A stretch of 64,000 bases of DNA from an uncultured Ellagibacter sp. (GCF_934617235.1 NZ_CAKTTZ010000002.1:1-64000); one strand, 5' to 3'; counted from the stretch's first letter, positions 16,737 to 25,878 are shown. Translations and numbers: made by a program. Notes: a model not told the origin generated them from the letters alone.

Positions 16737-17107
16737 GAAAAATTTTTACGAGCTGTGGAAGTTTTTTGTTCTTTCGGCCTTTAATCAGGGGAAACGGGCG
16801 TGAAAAAAGTTGCTTTCGACGGCGTGCGCGGCGGAGGGCGGGGCGCGCAGCAGCGCGCGGGGCGACGCGAGGAGGCGGCGTGCGCGGCGGAGGAACGCGG
16901 GCCCGAGTCCACCTTCCCCAAACGACGGGAGCCTCGCCCCGAGTGTACTTGTTCGAAAGGCGGCGACAATCGAGGCAAAACTGCGGCATCGAGGGTTTCC
17001 CCATACTAATATATGAAGTCTTTGGGTAAGCTTTTGGATTTATGCCACGAACCTTCGACTGAAAGCCCGTTTTCTCCTTGCAGGCGCTAGGATGGCTTTC
17101 AGGAAAA
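16737..17107. other. Intergenic region upstream of rpoB and yfhO-like gene
   Basis: 371 bases between the rpoB promoter and the divergent membrane-protein gene. The part at 16800-16920 is extremely GC/AG-rich and carries an 18-bp perfect direct repeat (starting CGGCGTGCGCGG) at 16820-16837 and 16876-16893. The part at 16990-17070 is AT-richer, with a TAATAT at 17007-17012 that could be a -10 for the plus-strand gene but has no good -35. I see no coding sequence. Confidence 0.5.
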
Positions 17108-20100
17108 ATGGCAGTCTGTAAACGAGACATAGCAGATTTAGCATCGAGGGCAGGCGAGGCGCTTTCCGCCGCCGCAGGATCTCACGCGAAGCCCGAGGAG
17201 CGCCCCGAGAGGCGCACCCCGCAGGCACCGAGCGCGAGGCCCGCTGCGACGAAAAGCGCGATTGCGGCATACGCCCTCTCCTTCGTCGTGCCCTTTTTCG
17301 TGATTCTCTTCGCGTTCGCATCGAACGGCATCTACCCCTTCGGGGACGTCTCAGTCATGATGTACGACATGCCCGTCCAGTACGCGCAGTTCTTCGGATG
17401 GCTCTCCAACGTGATCAACGGCGACGCGTCGCTTTTGTATTCCGCCGACGCGGGCATGGGATGCGGAACCTACGCGCTGTATACCTATTACCTTTCGAGC
17501 CCGATAAACGCGCTCGTCGCCTTCTGCGATCCCTCGCAGGTACCGTACTTCTTCAGCTTCCTTTTCCTGGTGAAGATCCCGCTCGCCGCCGTGACCTGCC
17601 TCGTGTTCCTGCGCGGTCGCTTTGCCGCGGCCAGCGCACAGGGAACCCGCACGACGCAGGTGCTCGCGGTAGTCGGCGCGATCGCCTACTCGCTCACGTC
17701 GTACGTCACCGGTTATTCGAGCAATATCATGTGGATCGACGGCGTCATCATGGCGCCGCTCGCCTGCCTGGGGGTATACCGCCTGGTGCGCGGGCGCGGA
17801 TGCGCGGCGCTGTTCGTGTCGATCGCGTGCGCCATCCTCTTCAATTGGTACACGGGCTACATGGTGTGCTTCTTCACCATCTTCTACTTCTTCTACGAGT
17901 ACGCGCGCCTGTGCATCGAGGAGCGCAAGTCTTCAGGCCGCCCCCTCCTCCACCTGGGGATACGCTATGCTGCGACGATGATTCTCGCCGTGGGAGCCTC
18001 CACGGTGATCCTCTTCCCCACGCTGATTGCGCTTTTAGGCGGCAAGGGGTCGGGTGCCGGACTGGCCTCGCTTGCGGGAACCATCTTCTCGCTCAATCCC
18101 TTCGACTACGCGAATTTCTTCGCCATCGGCACGCGGCCGGGCATCATCGTTGCGAACGCGACGCCCGCGATCGTGATTTCGGCCCTCGTGCTTGTGGGGG
18201 TCGCCGTGTTCTTCGCGGACGCCCGCAGGTCCCGCGCGCTGCGCATCGCGGGTGCCGTCATCATAGGGATTCCCGCCTCGTCGCTCGTGCTCATCCAGCT
18301 GAACACGGCCTGGCTCGGGTTCGTGCCCGAGTCGTCCTACACGGGCCGCATGGCGTTTCTGCTGCTGCTCACGATGGTGGCGCTCGCCTTCGAGGGCATC
18401 GCCTTTTGCCTGGACAACAAGAACGAGTCGCTCATCTTTGCCGGGAACCCCAAAAACCGCCCCGTGCGCCACACCTCGCTTCGCGCCGTGGGGAAAGGCG
18501 GCGCGGTGACGTTCCTTATCTTCGGATGCGCCACCTTCAACGTGTGGTATCGCACGCTGTCGATTCGCCCGAGCGCCGTGAACGCCGTGCTCGAACTGGT
18601 GCTGATCGTAGGATTCACCGTTTTCCTTGCGCTTATGGTGCGCGAGGGTGCAGGCGCCGTTCCCATCAAGGAGAGCTCACGTGGAAAGCGACCGACGGCG
18701 CGCAAGGTCCTCGCCCAGGTGGGGGTCGTTTGCCTGGCGGCCCTGTTCGCCTTCGAGCAATGCTACGGCACCGCAGCTCAGTACGCCGCATGCGACATAA
18801 GCGCGAGCGAATACTCGAATCGCATCGCCGAGCTGGAGAAATACTACGGGGACTACCCCACCGACAACGGCTTCGCGCGCACGGGTCAAACGTGTGTGTA
18901 CTACGGATCGTCGAAGTACAACGGCCCGGACTGCACGGGGCTTGTGCTCAGCGGGTCGGGATCGTTCGACTTGTATTCGTCCACCCAGGAAAACAGCGTG
19001 CAAAGCCTTCTCATGCGCCTCGGCTACTCGAAGAAGACGCCGTTCGGAACCGCGTACCAGTCGCCCAACACAGCGGCCGACGCGCTTCTTTCGGTGACCA
19101 ACGTAATAGCCGACACGCAGCCGCCCGAAACCGAGCTTGCCGATGACCATGCCCATGAGCTCTACGGGTTGTATCGCGATTGGAAGACCACCTCGTCGAT
19201 GCCGCTTGGCTATGGCATCGCGGCAACTGCTGAGGAAACGAACCTTGTCGACAAGGCGGACTACGAAGGCGCGAGGACCGACGCGACCGACGACGAGCCC
19301 ACCGATGCATGGAGCGCCAACCCCTTTAACAACCAGATAGCTATGTACACGTCAGCCACGGGCACCGACGCGAGCAGCCTCTACCACAAGGCGACCGCCG
19401 TCGACGCAGGGACAGGCGGCACGGACCAGCGCGACTTCACCGTCACCACCACAAGCGCGGGGCCGCTTTTCCTCTACTTCCCGAGCATCTACCTACTCAG
19501 CATCGAGGAGAGCGGCATTTCTTGCTATGCCCAGGTAAACGGGGTGACCGTCGAGCATGTTGGCGGGCGCGGGTCGTGCAATGTGGTGTACGCGGGCACG
19601 TTCGAGGCGGGCGAAACCGTCACGGTGTCGATCGTTCCGACCGCCAAGGGGCAAACAACCGTGGACAAGCACGGGCGCATCGTCAGCACGAAAGAGGCCC
19701 TCTTCGACGCGCCGATCGAGGCGGCAATTAAAGCGGAAACGCTCGATGTCGACGAGATGAAGGCGTTGCTCGGAAAGCTCGATTCCGCCGGATTCTCGCT
19801 GAAGTCCTTCTCGAACGGCCAGGTGAGCGCCACATTCGACGCCCAGCGCGACGAGACGCTTCTCATCTCCATCCCCTACGAGAAGGGTTGGAGCGCCACC
19901 GTGAACGGACAGGAGGTGCCGGTTCACGAGTTGTACGGTGGGCTTTTGGGCATCGACGTCACCGCGGGCGCCAACGACATCGAGCTTCATTACATGACGC
20001 CCGGCCTCATACCGAGCGCGATCATCAGCATCCTCGGCGTCGCTGTGTTCTGCACATGGCGCGGCCTCGAGAATCGACGCAATCGCACGCGCGCAACCAG

Positions 20101-20119
20101 CGGAAAGAGAGCGCTATGA
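17108..20119 (+). CDS. YfhO-family membrane glycosylation protein
   Basis: About 1003 residues. After a ~55-residue charged N-terminus come around a dozen membrane helices (about residues 60-530), then a large extracytoplasmic part (about 560-970) and a final helix near 'SAIISILGVAVF'. The opening 'PFFVILFAFASNGIYPFGD' and the 'DMPVQYAQFFGWLSN' loop are hallmarks of YfhO-type GT-C-like proteins. In Firmicutes, YfhO partners a CsbB/GtrB-type enzyme and adds a lipid-carried sugar to a cell-envelope polymer. ATG 17108 follows AGGAAAA, so I preferred it to an upstream TTG (17078). The stop overlaps the next gene by ATGA, giving tight coupling. Confidence 0.82.
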   Translation: MAVCKRDIADLASRAGEALSAAAGSHAKPEERPERRTPQAPSARPAATKSAIAAYALSFVVPFFVILFAFASNGIYPFGDVSVMMYDMPVQYAQFFGWLSNVINGDASLLYSADAGMGCGTYALYTYYLSSPINALVAFCDPSQVPYFFSFLFLVKIPLAAVTCLVFLRGRFAAASAQGTRTTQVLAVVGAIAYSLTSYVTGYSSNIMWIDGVIMAPLACLGVYRLVRGRGCAALFVSIACAILFNWYTGYMVCFFTIFYFFYEYARLCIEERKSSGRPLLHLGIRYAATMILAVGASTVILFPTLIALLGGKGSGAGLASLAGTIFSLNPFDYANFFAIGTRPGIIVANATPAIVISALVLVGVAVFFADARRSRALRIAGAVIIGIPASSLVLIQLNTAWLGFVPESSYTGRMAFLLLLTMVALAFEGIAFCLDNKNESLIFAGNPKNRPVRHTSLRAVGKGGAVTFLIFGCATFNVWYRTLSIRPSAVNAVLELVLIVGFTVFLALMVREGAGAVPIKESSRGKRPTARKVLAQVGVVCLAALFAFEQCYGTAAQYAACDISASEYSNRIAELEKYYGDYPTDNGFARTGQTCVYYGSSKYNGPDCTGLVLSGSGSFDLYSSTQENSVQSLLMRLGYSKKTPFGTAYQSPNTAADALLSVTNVIADTQPPETELADDHAHELYGLYRDWKTTSSMPLGYGIAATAEETNLVDKADYEGARTDATDDEPTDAWSANPFNNQIAMYTSATGTDASSLYHKATAVDAGTGGTDQRDFTVTTTSAGPLFLYFPSIYLLSIEESGISCYAQVNGVTVEHVGGRGSCNVVYAGTFEAGETVTVSIVPTAKGQTTVDKHGRIVSTKEALFDAPIEAAIKAETLDVDEMKALLGKLDSAGFSLKSFSNGQVSATFDAQRDETLLISIPYEKGWSATVNGQEVPVHELYGGLLGIDVTAGANDIELHYMTPGLIPSAIISILGVAVFCTWRGLENRRNRTRATSGKRAL

Positions 20120-21087
20120 CCTACCCCTACAGCCTGAGCTTCGTTGTCCCCTGCTATAACGAGGTCGACAACATCCGCCTGTTCAAGCGCCGCGCTTTCG
20201 AGTGCTTCGATGCGGAGGGCATCTCGCTTGAGATCGTGTTCGTAAACGACGGCAGTCAGGACGGGACGTTCGAGCTGTTGCGCGAGGTCGTGGAGGAGAC
20301 CGAGCCCTCCCACCCCGTGCAGGCCGTGCAGTTCTCGCGCAACTTCGGCAAGGAGGCGGCGCTGTATGCGGGCATGGAAGTAGCACGCGGCGAGTGCATC
20401 TGCCTTATCGATGCCGACCTGCAGCAAACGCCCGAAGACGCGCTGCGCATGTACAAGCTGCTGGTGGAGAAGCCCGAGTACGACATCGTTGCGGCCTGCC
20501 AGGTCGAGCGCAAGGAAAGCCTCGTGTTGAAGCTGTTCAAGCACTCGTTCTACAAGACCTTCAACGGCATCTGCACCGACATCGAGATTCCCACGAACGT
20601 GAGCGACTTCCGCGTATTCCGCCACGCCGTCGCCGACGCCCTGCTCTCGCTGCCCGAAGGCCAGCGCTTCAGCAAGGGACTTTTCGCGTGGGTCGGGTTC
20701 AAGACGCTCGAGGTTCCCTACGAGCCGGACGCGCGCGCCAACGGCGAGAGCAAATGGTCGGTGAGATCGCTGTTCCGCTATGCGGCGAACGGCATTTTAG
20801 GGTTCACGACCTGGCCTTTGAAGGTGGCTGTCTGGATTGGACTCATCGCCTCGCTCGGCGGGTTCGTCTATCTTCTGTGGATCATCTTCGAGTACGCGCT
20901 GCGCGGCACCGACGTTCCGGGCTTCCCGACGCTCGCGTGCTTGATCCTGCTGTTCGGCGGCCTGCAGCTCACCGTGCTCGGCGTGATCGGCGAGTACCTT
21001 TCGCGCAGTTATATCGAGGGGAAGCACCGCCCGCTCTACATCGCGAAAGAGCACCTCGCGAACGAAGGGCGCGAAAGGGACGAGTAG
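20116..21087 (+). CDS. Polyprenyl-phosphate glycosyltransferase (GtrB/CsbB-like, GT2)
   Basis: 323 residues. An N-terminal GT-A catalytic domain (about 1-230) shows 'SFVVPCYNEVDNI', 'IVFVNDGSQDGT' and 'CLIDADLQQTPED' (metal-binding DAD). The C-terminus has two membrane helices ('VAVWIGLIASLGGFVYLLW' and 'FPTLACLILLFGGLQLTVLG') followed by 'GEYLSRSYIEGKHRPLY'. This is the standard layout of enzymes that load a sugar onto undecaprenyl phosphate. It overlaps the YfhO-like gene by four bases. The pair probably makes and uses a lipid-linked sugar to decorate an envelope polymer. Sugar and acceptor are unknown. Confidence 0.88.
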   Translation: MTYPYSLSFVVPCYNEVDNIRLFKRRAFECFDAEGISLEIVFVNDGSQDGTFELLREVVEETEPSHPVQAVQFSRNFGKEAALYAGMEVARGECICLIDADLQQTPEDALRMYKLLVEKPEYDIVAACQVERKESLVLKLFKHSFYKTFNGICTDIEIPTNVSDFRVFRHAVADALLSLPEGQRFSKGLFAWVGFKTLEVPYEPDARANGESKWSVRSLFRYAANGILGFTTWPLKVAVWIGLIASLGGFVYLLWIIFEYALRGTDVPGFPTLACLILLFGGLQLTVLGVIGEYLSRSYIEGKHRPLYIAKEHLANEGRERDE

Positions 21088-21120
21088 GGGCGAGCGCAGC
21101 TGGGAGGCGACGAGGCTCGC

Positions 21121-21148
21121 GGCTTGCTGTTGCGGGCTTGCTGTTGCG
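21121..21148. repeat. Perfect 14-bp tandem duplication
   Basis: GGCTTGCTGTTGCG occurs twice head to tail (21121-21134, 21135-21148), followed by a decaying G/T-rich run (GTTGAGGTTGCGGGG) to about 21190. It lies in the gap after the glycosyltransferase. It looks like replication-slippage sequence. No function is evident. Confidence 0.6.
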
Positions 21149-21253
21149 GGGTTGAGGTTGCGGGGTTTGGCGGTTCGTGGGTTTGCCAGCTTGGCGCGAG
21201 TTCGCGGGTTGCAAGGCGCGTCCATGGGGGCGTTCCTTTCTCGAAATCGCCTC

Positions 21254-21402
21254 GTCGTGGACAAAAAACGTCGGTATGTGAGGAGTTTCTATAAGCTAAC
21301 TTCTATTTGAGATTTGCGACCTGGGGAAATGCCGACAAGGGAATGGACAGCTGGTCGTTTTCGAGCGCAGGGACTCACATATCGACGTTTTCTGTCCACG
21401 AC
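21254..21402. repeat. 29-bp inverted-repeat element (MITE-like)
   Basis: The arm starting GTCGTGGACAAAAAACGTCG at 21254-21282 is repeated in inverted orientation at 21374-21402 with two mismatches over 29 bp. The arms enclose 91 bp with no convincing gene. The 149-bp unit resembles a miniature inverted-repeat element or a large cruciform/hairpin. I did not find a clear target-site duplication at its edges. The rest of the 444-bp gap (21088-21531) appears empty apart from the 14-bp tandem repeat. Confidence 0.5.
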
Positions 21403-21531
21403 TTGCCTCTTGGACTCATTTGGTCTTCGGGACGAAGGCGGGGCGTTCTCGCCCGAAGGCGATAAGCAGAAGCCAGAGGGCGAATCGGGCATTCGATCAC
21501 CCAGCGCCGCCAAGAGAGCCCTCGCGGAGCC

Positions 21532-22074
21532 TTAAAGCTTCCCGTCGCGCATCGCTTTGAGCTTGGCGAGGGTGTCGGCGGGGATGCGGTCGCCGAGCGT
21601 GCGCTTCTCGGCCACCTTCGGCGCCTCGTCGAGGCGCGCCTGATCGTAGTATTCCCCCACCTCATAACTGAAACCGTTCGCGCTCATGCGGTCGACGCCG
21701 CCACCGAAAACGGTGTCTTGGATGGTGGCGTCGCTTGTGACCACGAGCGTTTCGACCATGCGCTCACGCGCGTCGTGAGCGAGCTTCTCGATCACCTTGT
21801 CGGCGGACTGGCCAGCTGGGCTGAACATGATGCGCACGCCACCAATGGTTTGCGTTTCTCCTGTTGAGAACTCGTTTTTCGCTCCATCGAACACAATGAT
21901 GGCACGCCAATCGCGACCCGCGAAGTTCACGACGTCGTTGATCAACCGCTCGCGGGCGGCGTTGAAGGCGTCGTCGGTGTAGTCGGGCCCGAACGCCGTT
22001 GCCTTGTAGCGCTCGCCCGAGCGGAGCACGTTGTACCCATCGACGATGAGCAGTTTGTTTCGTTTCCTAGCCAT
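21532..22074 (-). CDS. NYN-domain (YacP/Rae1-like) RNase-type protein
   Basis: About 180 residues, wholly a NYN/PIN-like nuclease domain. The N-terminus 'KLLIVDGYNVLRSGERY' carries the first acidic residue, 'AIIVFDGAKNEFSTGETQ' the second, and 'ETLVVTSDATIQDTVFGGG' the third. In Bacillus the YacP family (Rae1) is a ribosome-associated mRNA endonuclease. It directly follows rlmB, a neighbourhood also common in Firmicutes. Two starts are possible, GTG 22086 or ATG 22074. Neither has a good ribosome binding site, and ATG is favoured because it starts two residues before a basic run leading into the domain. Confidence 0.82.
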   Translation of the reverse strand: MARKRNKLLIVDGYNVLRSGERYKATAFGPDYTDDAFNAARERLINDVVNFAGRDWRAIIVFDGAKNEFSTGETQTIGGVRIMFSPAGQSADKVIEKLAHDARERMVETLVVTSDATIQDTVFGGGVDRMSANGFSYEVGEYYDQARLDEAPKVAEKRTLGDRIPADTLAKLKAMRDGKL

Positions 22075-22089
22075 TGTCGAGTGCACGAC

Positions 22090-22836
22090 CTATTGCTGCT
22101 GGCGCAACCACTCGTACATGAAGACAGTGGATGCCTGCGCCACGTTGAGCGAAGACACCTTCCCCTCCTGGGGAAGTTTCACCGCGAAGTCGCAGTTCTC
22201 GAGCACAAGACTCGACACGCCCTCGCCTTCCGAGCCCATGACGAGCGCGATTTTGCCTTTGAGGTTCGACTTCCACACCACTTCGCGCGCGTGCTCGCTC
22301 GCTGCACAGACCCAGAATCCCTCCTTCTTCAGGCGCTCGATCGTCTGGGAGAGATTCGCGACCTGCGTCACGTTGATGTGGGAAATCGCGCCCGCCGAGC
22401 TTTTGTACGTCGCCGCCGTCACGTGCGCCGCGCGCTTGTTGGGGATGACAATGCCGGCAGCCCCGACCGATTCGGCGGAGCGGGCGATGGCGCCCAGGTT
22501 GCCCGCGTCGGTGATGTGGTCGAGGATGACGACGAGCGCCGAGCCGCCGTTTTCGGCAGCTTGCGCATTCGCCGTTTCCACGATGGTCGTGACGTTCACG
22601 TAGTTGAAGGGCTTGGTTTCTGCCATAACGCCCTGGTGGCTGCCTCGTTCGGAGAGCTTGTCGAGCCGCGCGCGCGGCACCGTCTCCACGGGCACGTTGC
22701 GCTTCTTCGCCTTGCGCAGCACGTCCTCGATCAGCGGGTCGCGCTTCACGTTGTCGGCGAGAAGGACGCGCTTGCACGGAATCTCGGTGCGCAGCGCTTC
22801 GATGACGGGGCGTTTCCCTTCGATGAAATCAGCCAT
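22090..22836 (-). CDS. rlmB: 23S rRNA (guanosine-2'-O-)-methyltransferase RlmB/TrmH family
   Basis: SPOUT-class RNA ribose methyltransferase, 248 residues. An N-terminal substrate-binding domain begins 'FIEGKRPVIEAL'. The C-terminal trefoil-knot domain carries 'VVILDHITDAGNLGAIARSA' (motif 1), 'IALVMGSEGEGVSSLV' (motif 2) and 'FAVKLPQEGKVSSLNVAQA' (motif 3). It would methylate G2251 of 23S rRNA or a related site. The reading frame is open further upstream, but ATG 22836 gives the canonical N-terminus. The next gene follows after 15 bases. Confidence 0.92.
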   Translation of the reverse strand: MADFIEGKRPVIEALRTEIPCKRVLLADNVKRDPLIEDVLRKAKKRNVPVETVPRARLDKLSERGSHQGVMAETKPFNYVNVTTIVETANAQAAENGGSALVVILDHITDAGNLGAIARSAESVGAAGIVIPNKRAAHVTAATYKSSAGAISHINVTQVANLSQTIERLKKEGFWVCAASEHAREVVWKSNLKGKIALVMGSEGEGVSSLVLENCDFAVKLPQEGKVSSLNVAQASTVFMYEWLRQQQ

Positions 22837-22993
22837 GTTGTTCGCTTTCGTGATTGGTTGGCGCCGCACGAGGCGGCGAATTCGTCTAGCGAGCAAGTGT
22901 ACCACGCAGCTTGCGGGCGCGGCCGGCTCTCCGCCATATCCCCGCGAACGAGAGGCGGGATTCGGCGCGCTGCGAGAGGGGCACCTGGTGACC

Positions 22994-25297
22994 TTAGAGC
23001 GCCGTGCCTTTCGTAGGAACGGTGAGCGAGCTCATGTCGACGCCTTCTAGCTTGAGGAGCGCGATCTTGCGCTCGATGCCGCCCGCGTATCCCGTCAGGC
23101 TGCGGCTTGCCCCCACCACGCGATGACAGGGCAGGATAATCGACACCGGGTTGTGCCCCACAGCCCCGCCGACAGCTCGCGCCGAGCACTTCTTGCCCGT
23201 GTCGGCTTCGATCGCCTTCGCAATATCGCCGTAGGTGACAAGCTCGCCATAAGGAATTTCCGCAAGCTTTGCCCATACCAGCTGGCGAAATTCCGATCCA
23301 CGGGGCGCGCACGAGGGAATCTCTCCTGGGTCGCGGCCCTCGAAGTACGCGTCGAGCCATGCGCGGGCCTGGGCAAGCACAGGGTCGTCGGGCTTTTCCT
23401 GTACGGTGGGCGAAAGCGTCGCCGCGTCGTATTTCTGGCCCTTGAACCACAGGCCGATGAGCGCCTCGCCGTTGCTCGCGAGCTCAATATCACCCAGAGG
23501 CGACGCATAGGTGCAGGTTAAATCCATGGTTGCTTCTTCCTTTCGCTGGTTCGCGCGCTTCGCCGTTGTTGCCGCACGCTTCGCCGCAGCTGTCACGCTT
23601 GCGGGCAGCGCGCCAGTACCCTCTTCCGCGGTAGTCTCGCCCACCGCGTTCGCCAGGGGCGCCTTTGCCTTCCCCTTCCCCTTTTCCGACTTCGGGGAGG
23701 ACTTCTTGGGTTTCTCGTGCGGCACCGACCACATCGACATCACGGCATACGATCGCCACGGGCGCCAAGGCTGTGACAGCTTCTCCAGCTCACGCGGCTT
23801 CATGTCGGGGAGTGCAAGCTTCACGCCGTAGTCGGTGGGCAAAAACGCGTCGGGGTAATCGTAGGCGCGCATGAGCACGTACTGCACCGTCCAATCGCCG
23901 ATGCCGCGAATGCTGCCGAGGCGTGAGGCCTCCGCTGCGAGGTCGGCGCCGGGGCGCAGCGTGAGCTCGCCCGACTCCATGGCACGCGCGATGGAGCAAA
24001 TGGCGTTCGCGCGCTGAGCGATGACGCCAGCTTCGCCAAGGCGCTCGGGGGCGTCGTGCGTGCAAAAGGCACTTGGCGGAGGAAATACACAGGTCAATTC
24101 AGGTATCGGCCCCTTTGTCGGCGTACCGAACTCACGAGCTACGCGGCCCGCGAGCGTGCTTGCCGCCTTCACGGTGATTTGCTGCCCTAAGATGGCGCGG
24201 GCCGCCATCTCGAAGCCGTCAAACGCGCACGGCACGCGAATACCTGGGATACGGTACGCCTCACCTGCGTGTTCGTAGAAATCGGCGAGCCCCCGCTCGA
24301 TCGCCCCAGGCACACAATCGGTGTCGAACAGCCGACGCGTCCGGGCAAGCACCGAGGGAATGTCGTCGAACAGCTCGGGCGATATGGTGACGGCAAGGCG
24401 GCGATGCGAGGGGTCGTTCTCCACCTTGATCCAGCCAGCGCGTTCGCCATCGGAGGCGCGAACGATCCGCCAATACGCGCCGTCGAGCACCGCTTCCACT
24501 CCCTCGATAGCGCGCATTTGCAGGAATCCGAGCAGCAAATCAAAGCGATACGGCTCGCGATAATCGACATGCAAAACAATGGGAGCCGCATCCGCTTTCG
24601 TCGCGGATGTCGAACCTTGCGAGCTTTTGCGAAAGCGCGTCGGCTGCATGCCGTAGCTGTTGACGAACGCATCGTTGAAGCGGCGGACCGAGGCAAACCC
24701 ACTTGCATACGCGATGCGCGTCATGGAGAGTTTTGTGTCTGTAAGCAGGCTTTTTGCAAGAAGCAAGCGGCATGTTTCGCGGTATTCCGCAGGCGACACA
24801 CCGTAAGTTTGCTCAAACAAGCGGCGCAGGTGGCGCTCCGACACGCCTTGCTCAGCAGCAATTCGAGCGATGGGAGCATCCCCAGGCCGCTCCCGCATGC
24901 TCGAGGCGGCGCTTGCAACTGCGTGGTCGATGTCGGGTGCAATCGGGGTTCCCGGCGCAAGCTCGGGGCGACACTTCAGGCAAGGACGATAGCCCGCCGC
25001 TTCCGCCTCGGCGGCAGTTTTAAAGAACGTGCAGTTTTCGCGCTTGGGCACCTTCGCCCAGCATACGCCCACGCGGCAGTATATTCCCGTCGAGGAAACA
25101 CCGACGAAGAGCAGGCCGTCAAGATGGGGATCGCCCGACAAAAGCGCCTGGTAGCAGACGTCCTGGCTGGGAAGATTGCTCCCCACAAACAGACCGTAAT
25201 CAACTTCGCCTTTAACGATTTTGCCCTCGCCAGCTTTTCCCGCGCCGCCGTCGGCCTTTTCCTTGTCTTCCATATGCTCGCCCGCCGAACCTTCCAT
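22994..25297 (-). CDS. Ada-AlkA-Ogt fusion: alkylated-DNA repair protein
   Basis: One 767-residue reading frame combining three repair activities. Residues about 30-115 are an Ada-type zinc domain that takes methyl groups from phosphotriesters (Cys74, Cys79, Cys106, Cys109). Residues about 125-230 are an AraC-type helix-turn-helix. Residues about 240-530 are an AlkA 3-methyladenine glycosylase ('ILGQQITVKAAS', 'GIRGIGDWTVQYVLMRAYD' region). After a Lys/Ala-rich linker comes an O6-methylguanine methyltransferase (from Met591, 'PCHRVVG' with Cys724). ATG 25297 has GGAAGAAAG 8 bases upstream. A strong site (AAGGAAGAAG) precedes the in-frame ATG at 23527, so free Ogt (177 aa) may also be made. 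Confidence 0.88.
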   Translation of the reverse strand: MEGSAGEHMEDKEKADGGAGKAGEGKIVKGEVDYGLFVGSNLPSQDVCYQALLSGDPHLDGLLFVGVSSTGIYCRVGVCWAKVPKRENCTFFKTAAEAEAAGYRPCLKCRPELAPGTPIAPDIDHAVASAASSMRERPGDAPIARIAAEQGVSERHLRRLFEQTYGVSPAEYRETCRLLLAKSLLTDTKLSMTRIAYASGFASVRRFNDAFVNSYGMQPTRFRKSSQGSTSATKADAAPIVLHVDYREPYRFDLLLGFLQMRAIEGVEAVLDGAYWRIVRASDGERAGWIKVENDPSHRRLAVTISPELFDDIPSVLARTRRLFDTDCVPGAIERGLADFYEHAGEAYRIPGIRVPCAFDGFEMAARAILGQQITVKAASTLAGRVAREFGTPTKGPIPELTCVFPPPSAFCTHDAPERLGEAGVIAQRANAICSIARAMESGELTLRPGADLAAEASRLGSIRGIGDWTVQYVLMRAYDYPDAFLPTDYGVKLALPDMKPRELEKLSQPWRPWRSYAVMSMWSVPHEKPKKSSPKSEKGKGKAKAPLANAVGETTAEEGTGALPASVTAAAKRAATTAKRANQRKEEATMDLTCTYASPLGDIELASNGEALIGLWFKGQKYDAATLSPTVQEKPDDPVLAQARAWLDAYFEGRDPGEIPSCAPRGSEFRQLVWAKLAEIPYGELVTYGDIAKAIEADTGKKCSARAVGGAVGHNPVSIILPCHRVVGASRSLTGYAGGIERKIALLKLEGVDMSSLTVPTKGTAL

Positions 25298-25452
25298 CTG
25301 CGCATCTTTCTTCCGCAGGCAATGAAACCACAACGAGGCCTCCAAAACTAGCCATTTTCGGACATGAAAGCACAGTAAAGACTGCAAGCGAAGTGCAAGC
25401 CGCGGTCGGACACCGCGCAAATGGATGCCTGCGCACCGCGCAACGAAAAAGA

Positions 25453-25878
25453 TCAGCTTGCCGCTAGCAGTGCGAGAGCCTGTCGAGCGTCTACGCGCTT
25501 GCAGCAAGAAGCGCGGAAGGCATTTTCATCACGGGAAACGATGTAGTCGCATCGGGCGTTTTCCGCAGCAGCCCTCACCAGCGCGTCCTCGTAATCGGGC
25601 TCGTCGGAGCAAAGGGCGCCATCAACCACGCAAAGAGTCAGCTCGACTACCTCGAACGAAGCTCTCATTTGGGAAATCACTTTCCGAGCAGTTTGCTCGT
25701 CCCCATAATGCCTATTGAATATGTAGTAGACATCCTTCAGAGATGACGCAAGCAGCAGCGCCCGTTCGTCGCCTCGAGCAGCAATCTCACGGAAGAGCTC
25801 GGCAGCAAAACCATGCTGAGGACGAGCGGGAATAACGAGATCGAGCAGGACATTTGTATCGAAGAGGAACTTAGACAT
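25453..25878 (-). CDS. PIN-domain toxin (VapC-like)
   Basis: 141 residues, a complete PIN ribonuclease domain. The N-terminal 'FLFDTNVLLDLVI' carries the first catalytic Asp, a mid-protein Glu/Asp region 'DEPDYEDALVRAAAE' the next, and 'CDYIVSRDENAF' the third. This architecture is typical of VapC-like toxins that cut RNA. The start overlaps the preceding AbrB-type gene by 8 bases, the usual antitoxin-first arrangement. No transmembrane or secretion signals are present. Confidence 0.85.
   Translation of the reverse strand: MSKFLFDTNVLLDLVIPARPQHGFAAELFREIAARGDERALLLASSLKDVYYIFNRHYGDEQTARKVISQMRASFEVVELTLCVVDGALCSDEPDYEDALVRAAAENARCDYIVSRDENAFRASCCKRVDARQALALLAAS

Noticed and set aside
17007..17012. 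TAATAT as a promoter for the YfhO-like gene
   Set aside because: No acceptable -35 at 16-18 bases, so left as a remark only.
21314..21535. Plus-strand 73-codon frame in the gap after the glycosyltransferase
   Set aside because: No ribosome binding site, an odd composition, and it runs through the inverted-repeat element.
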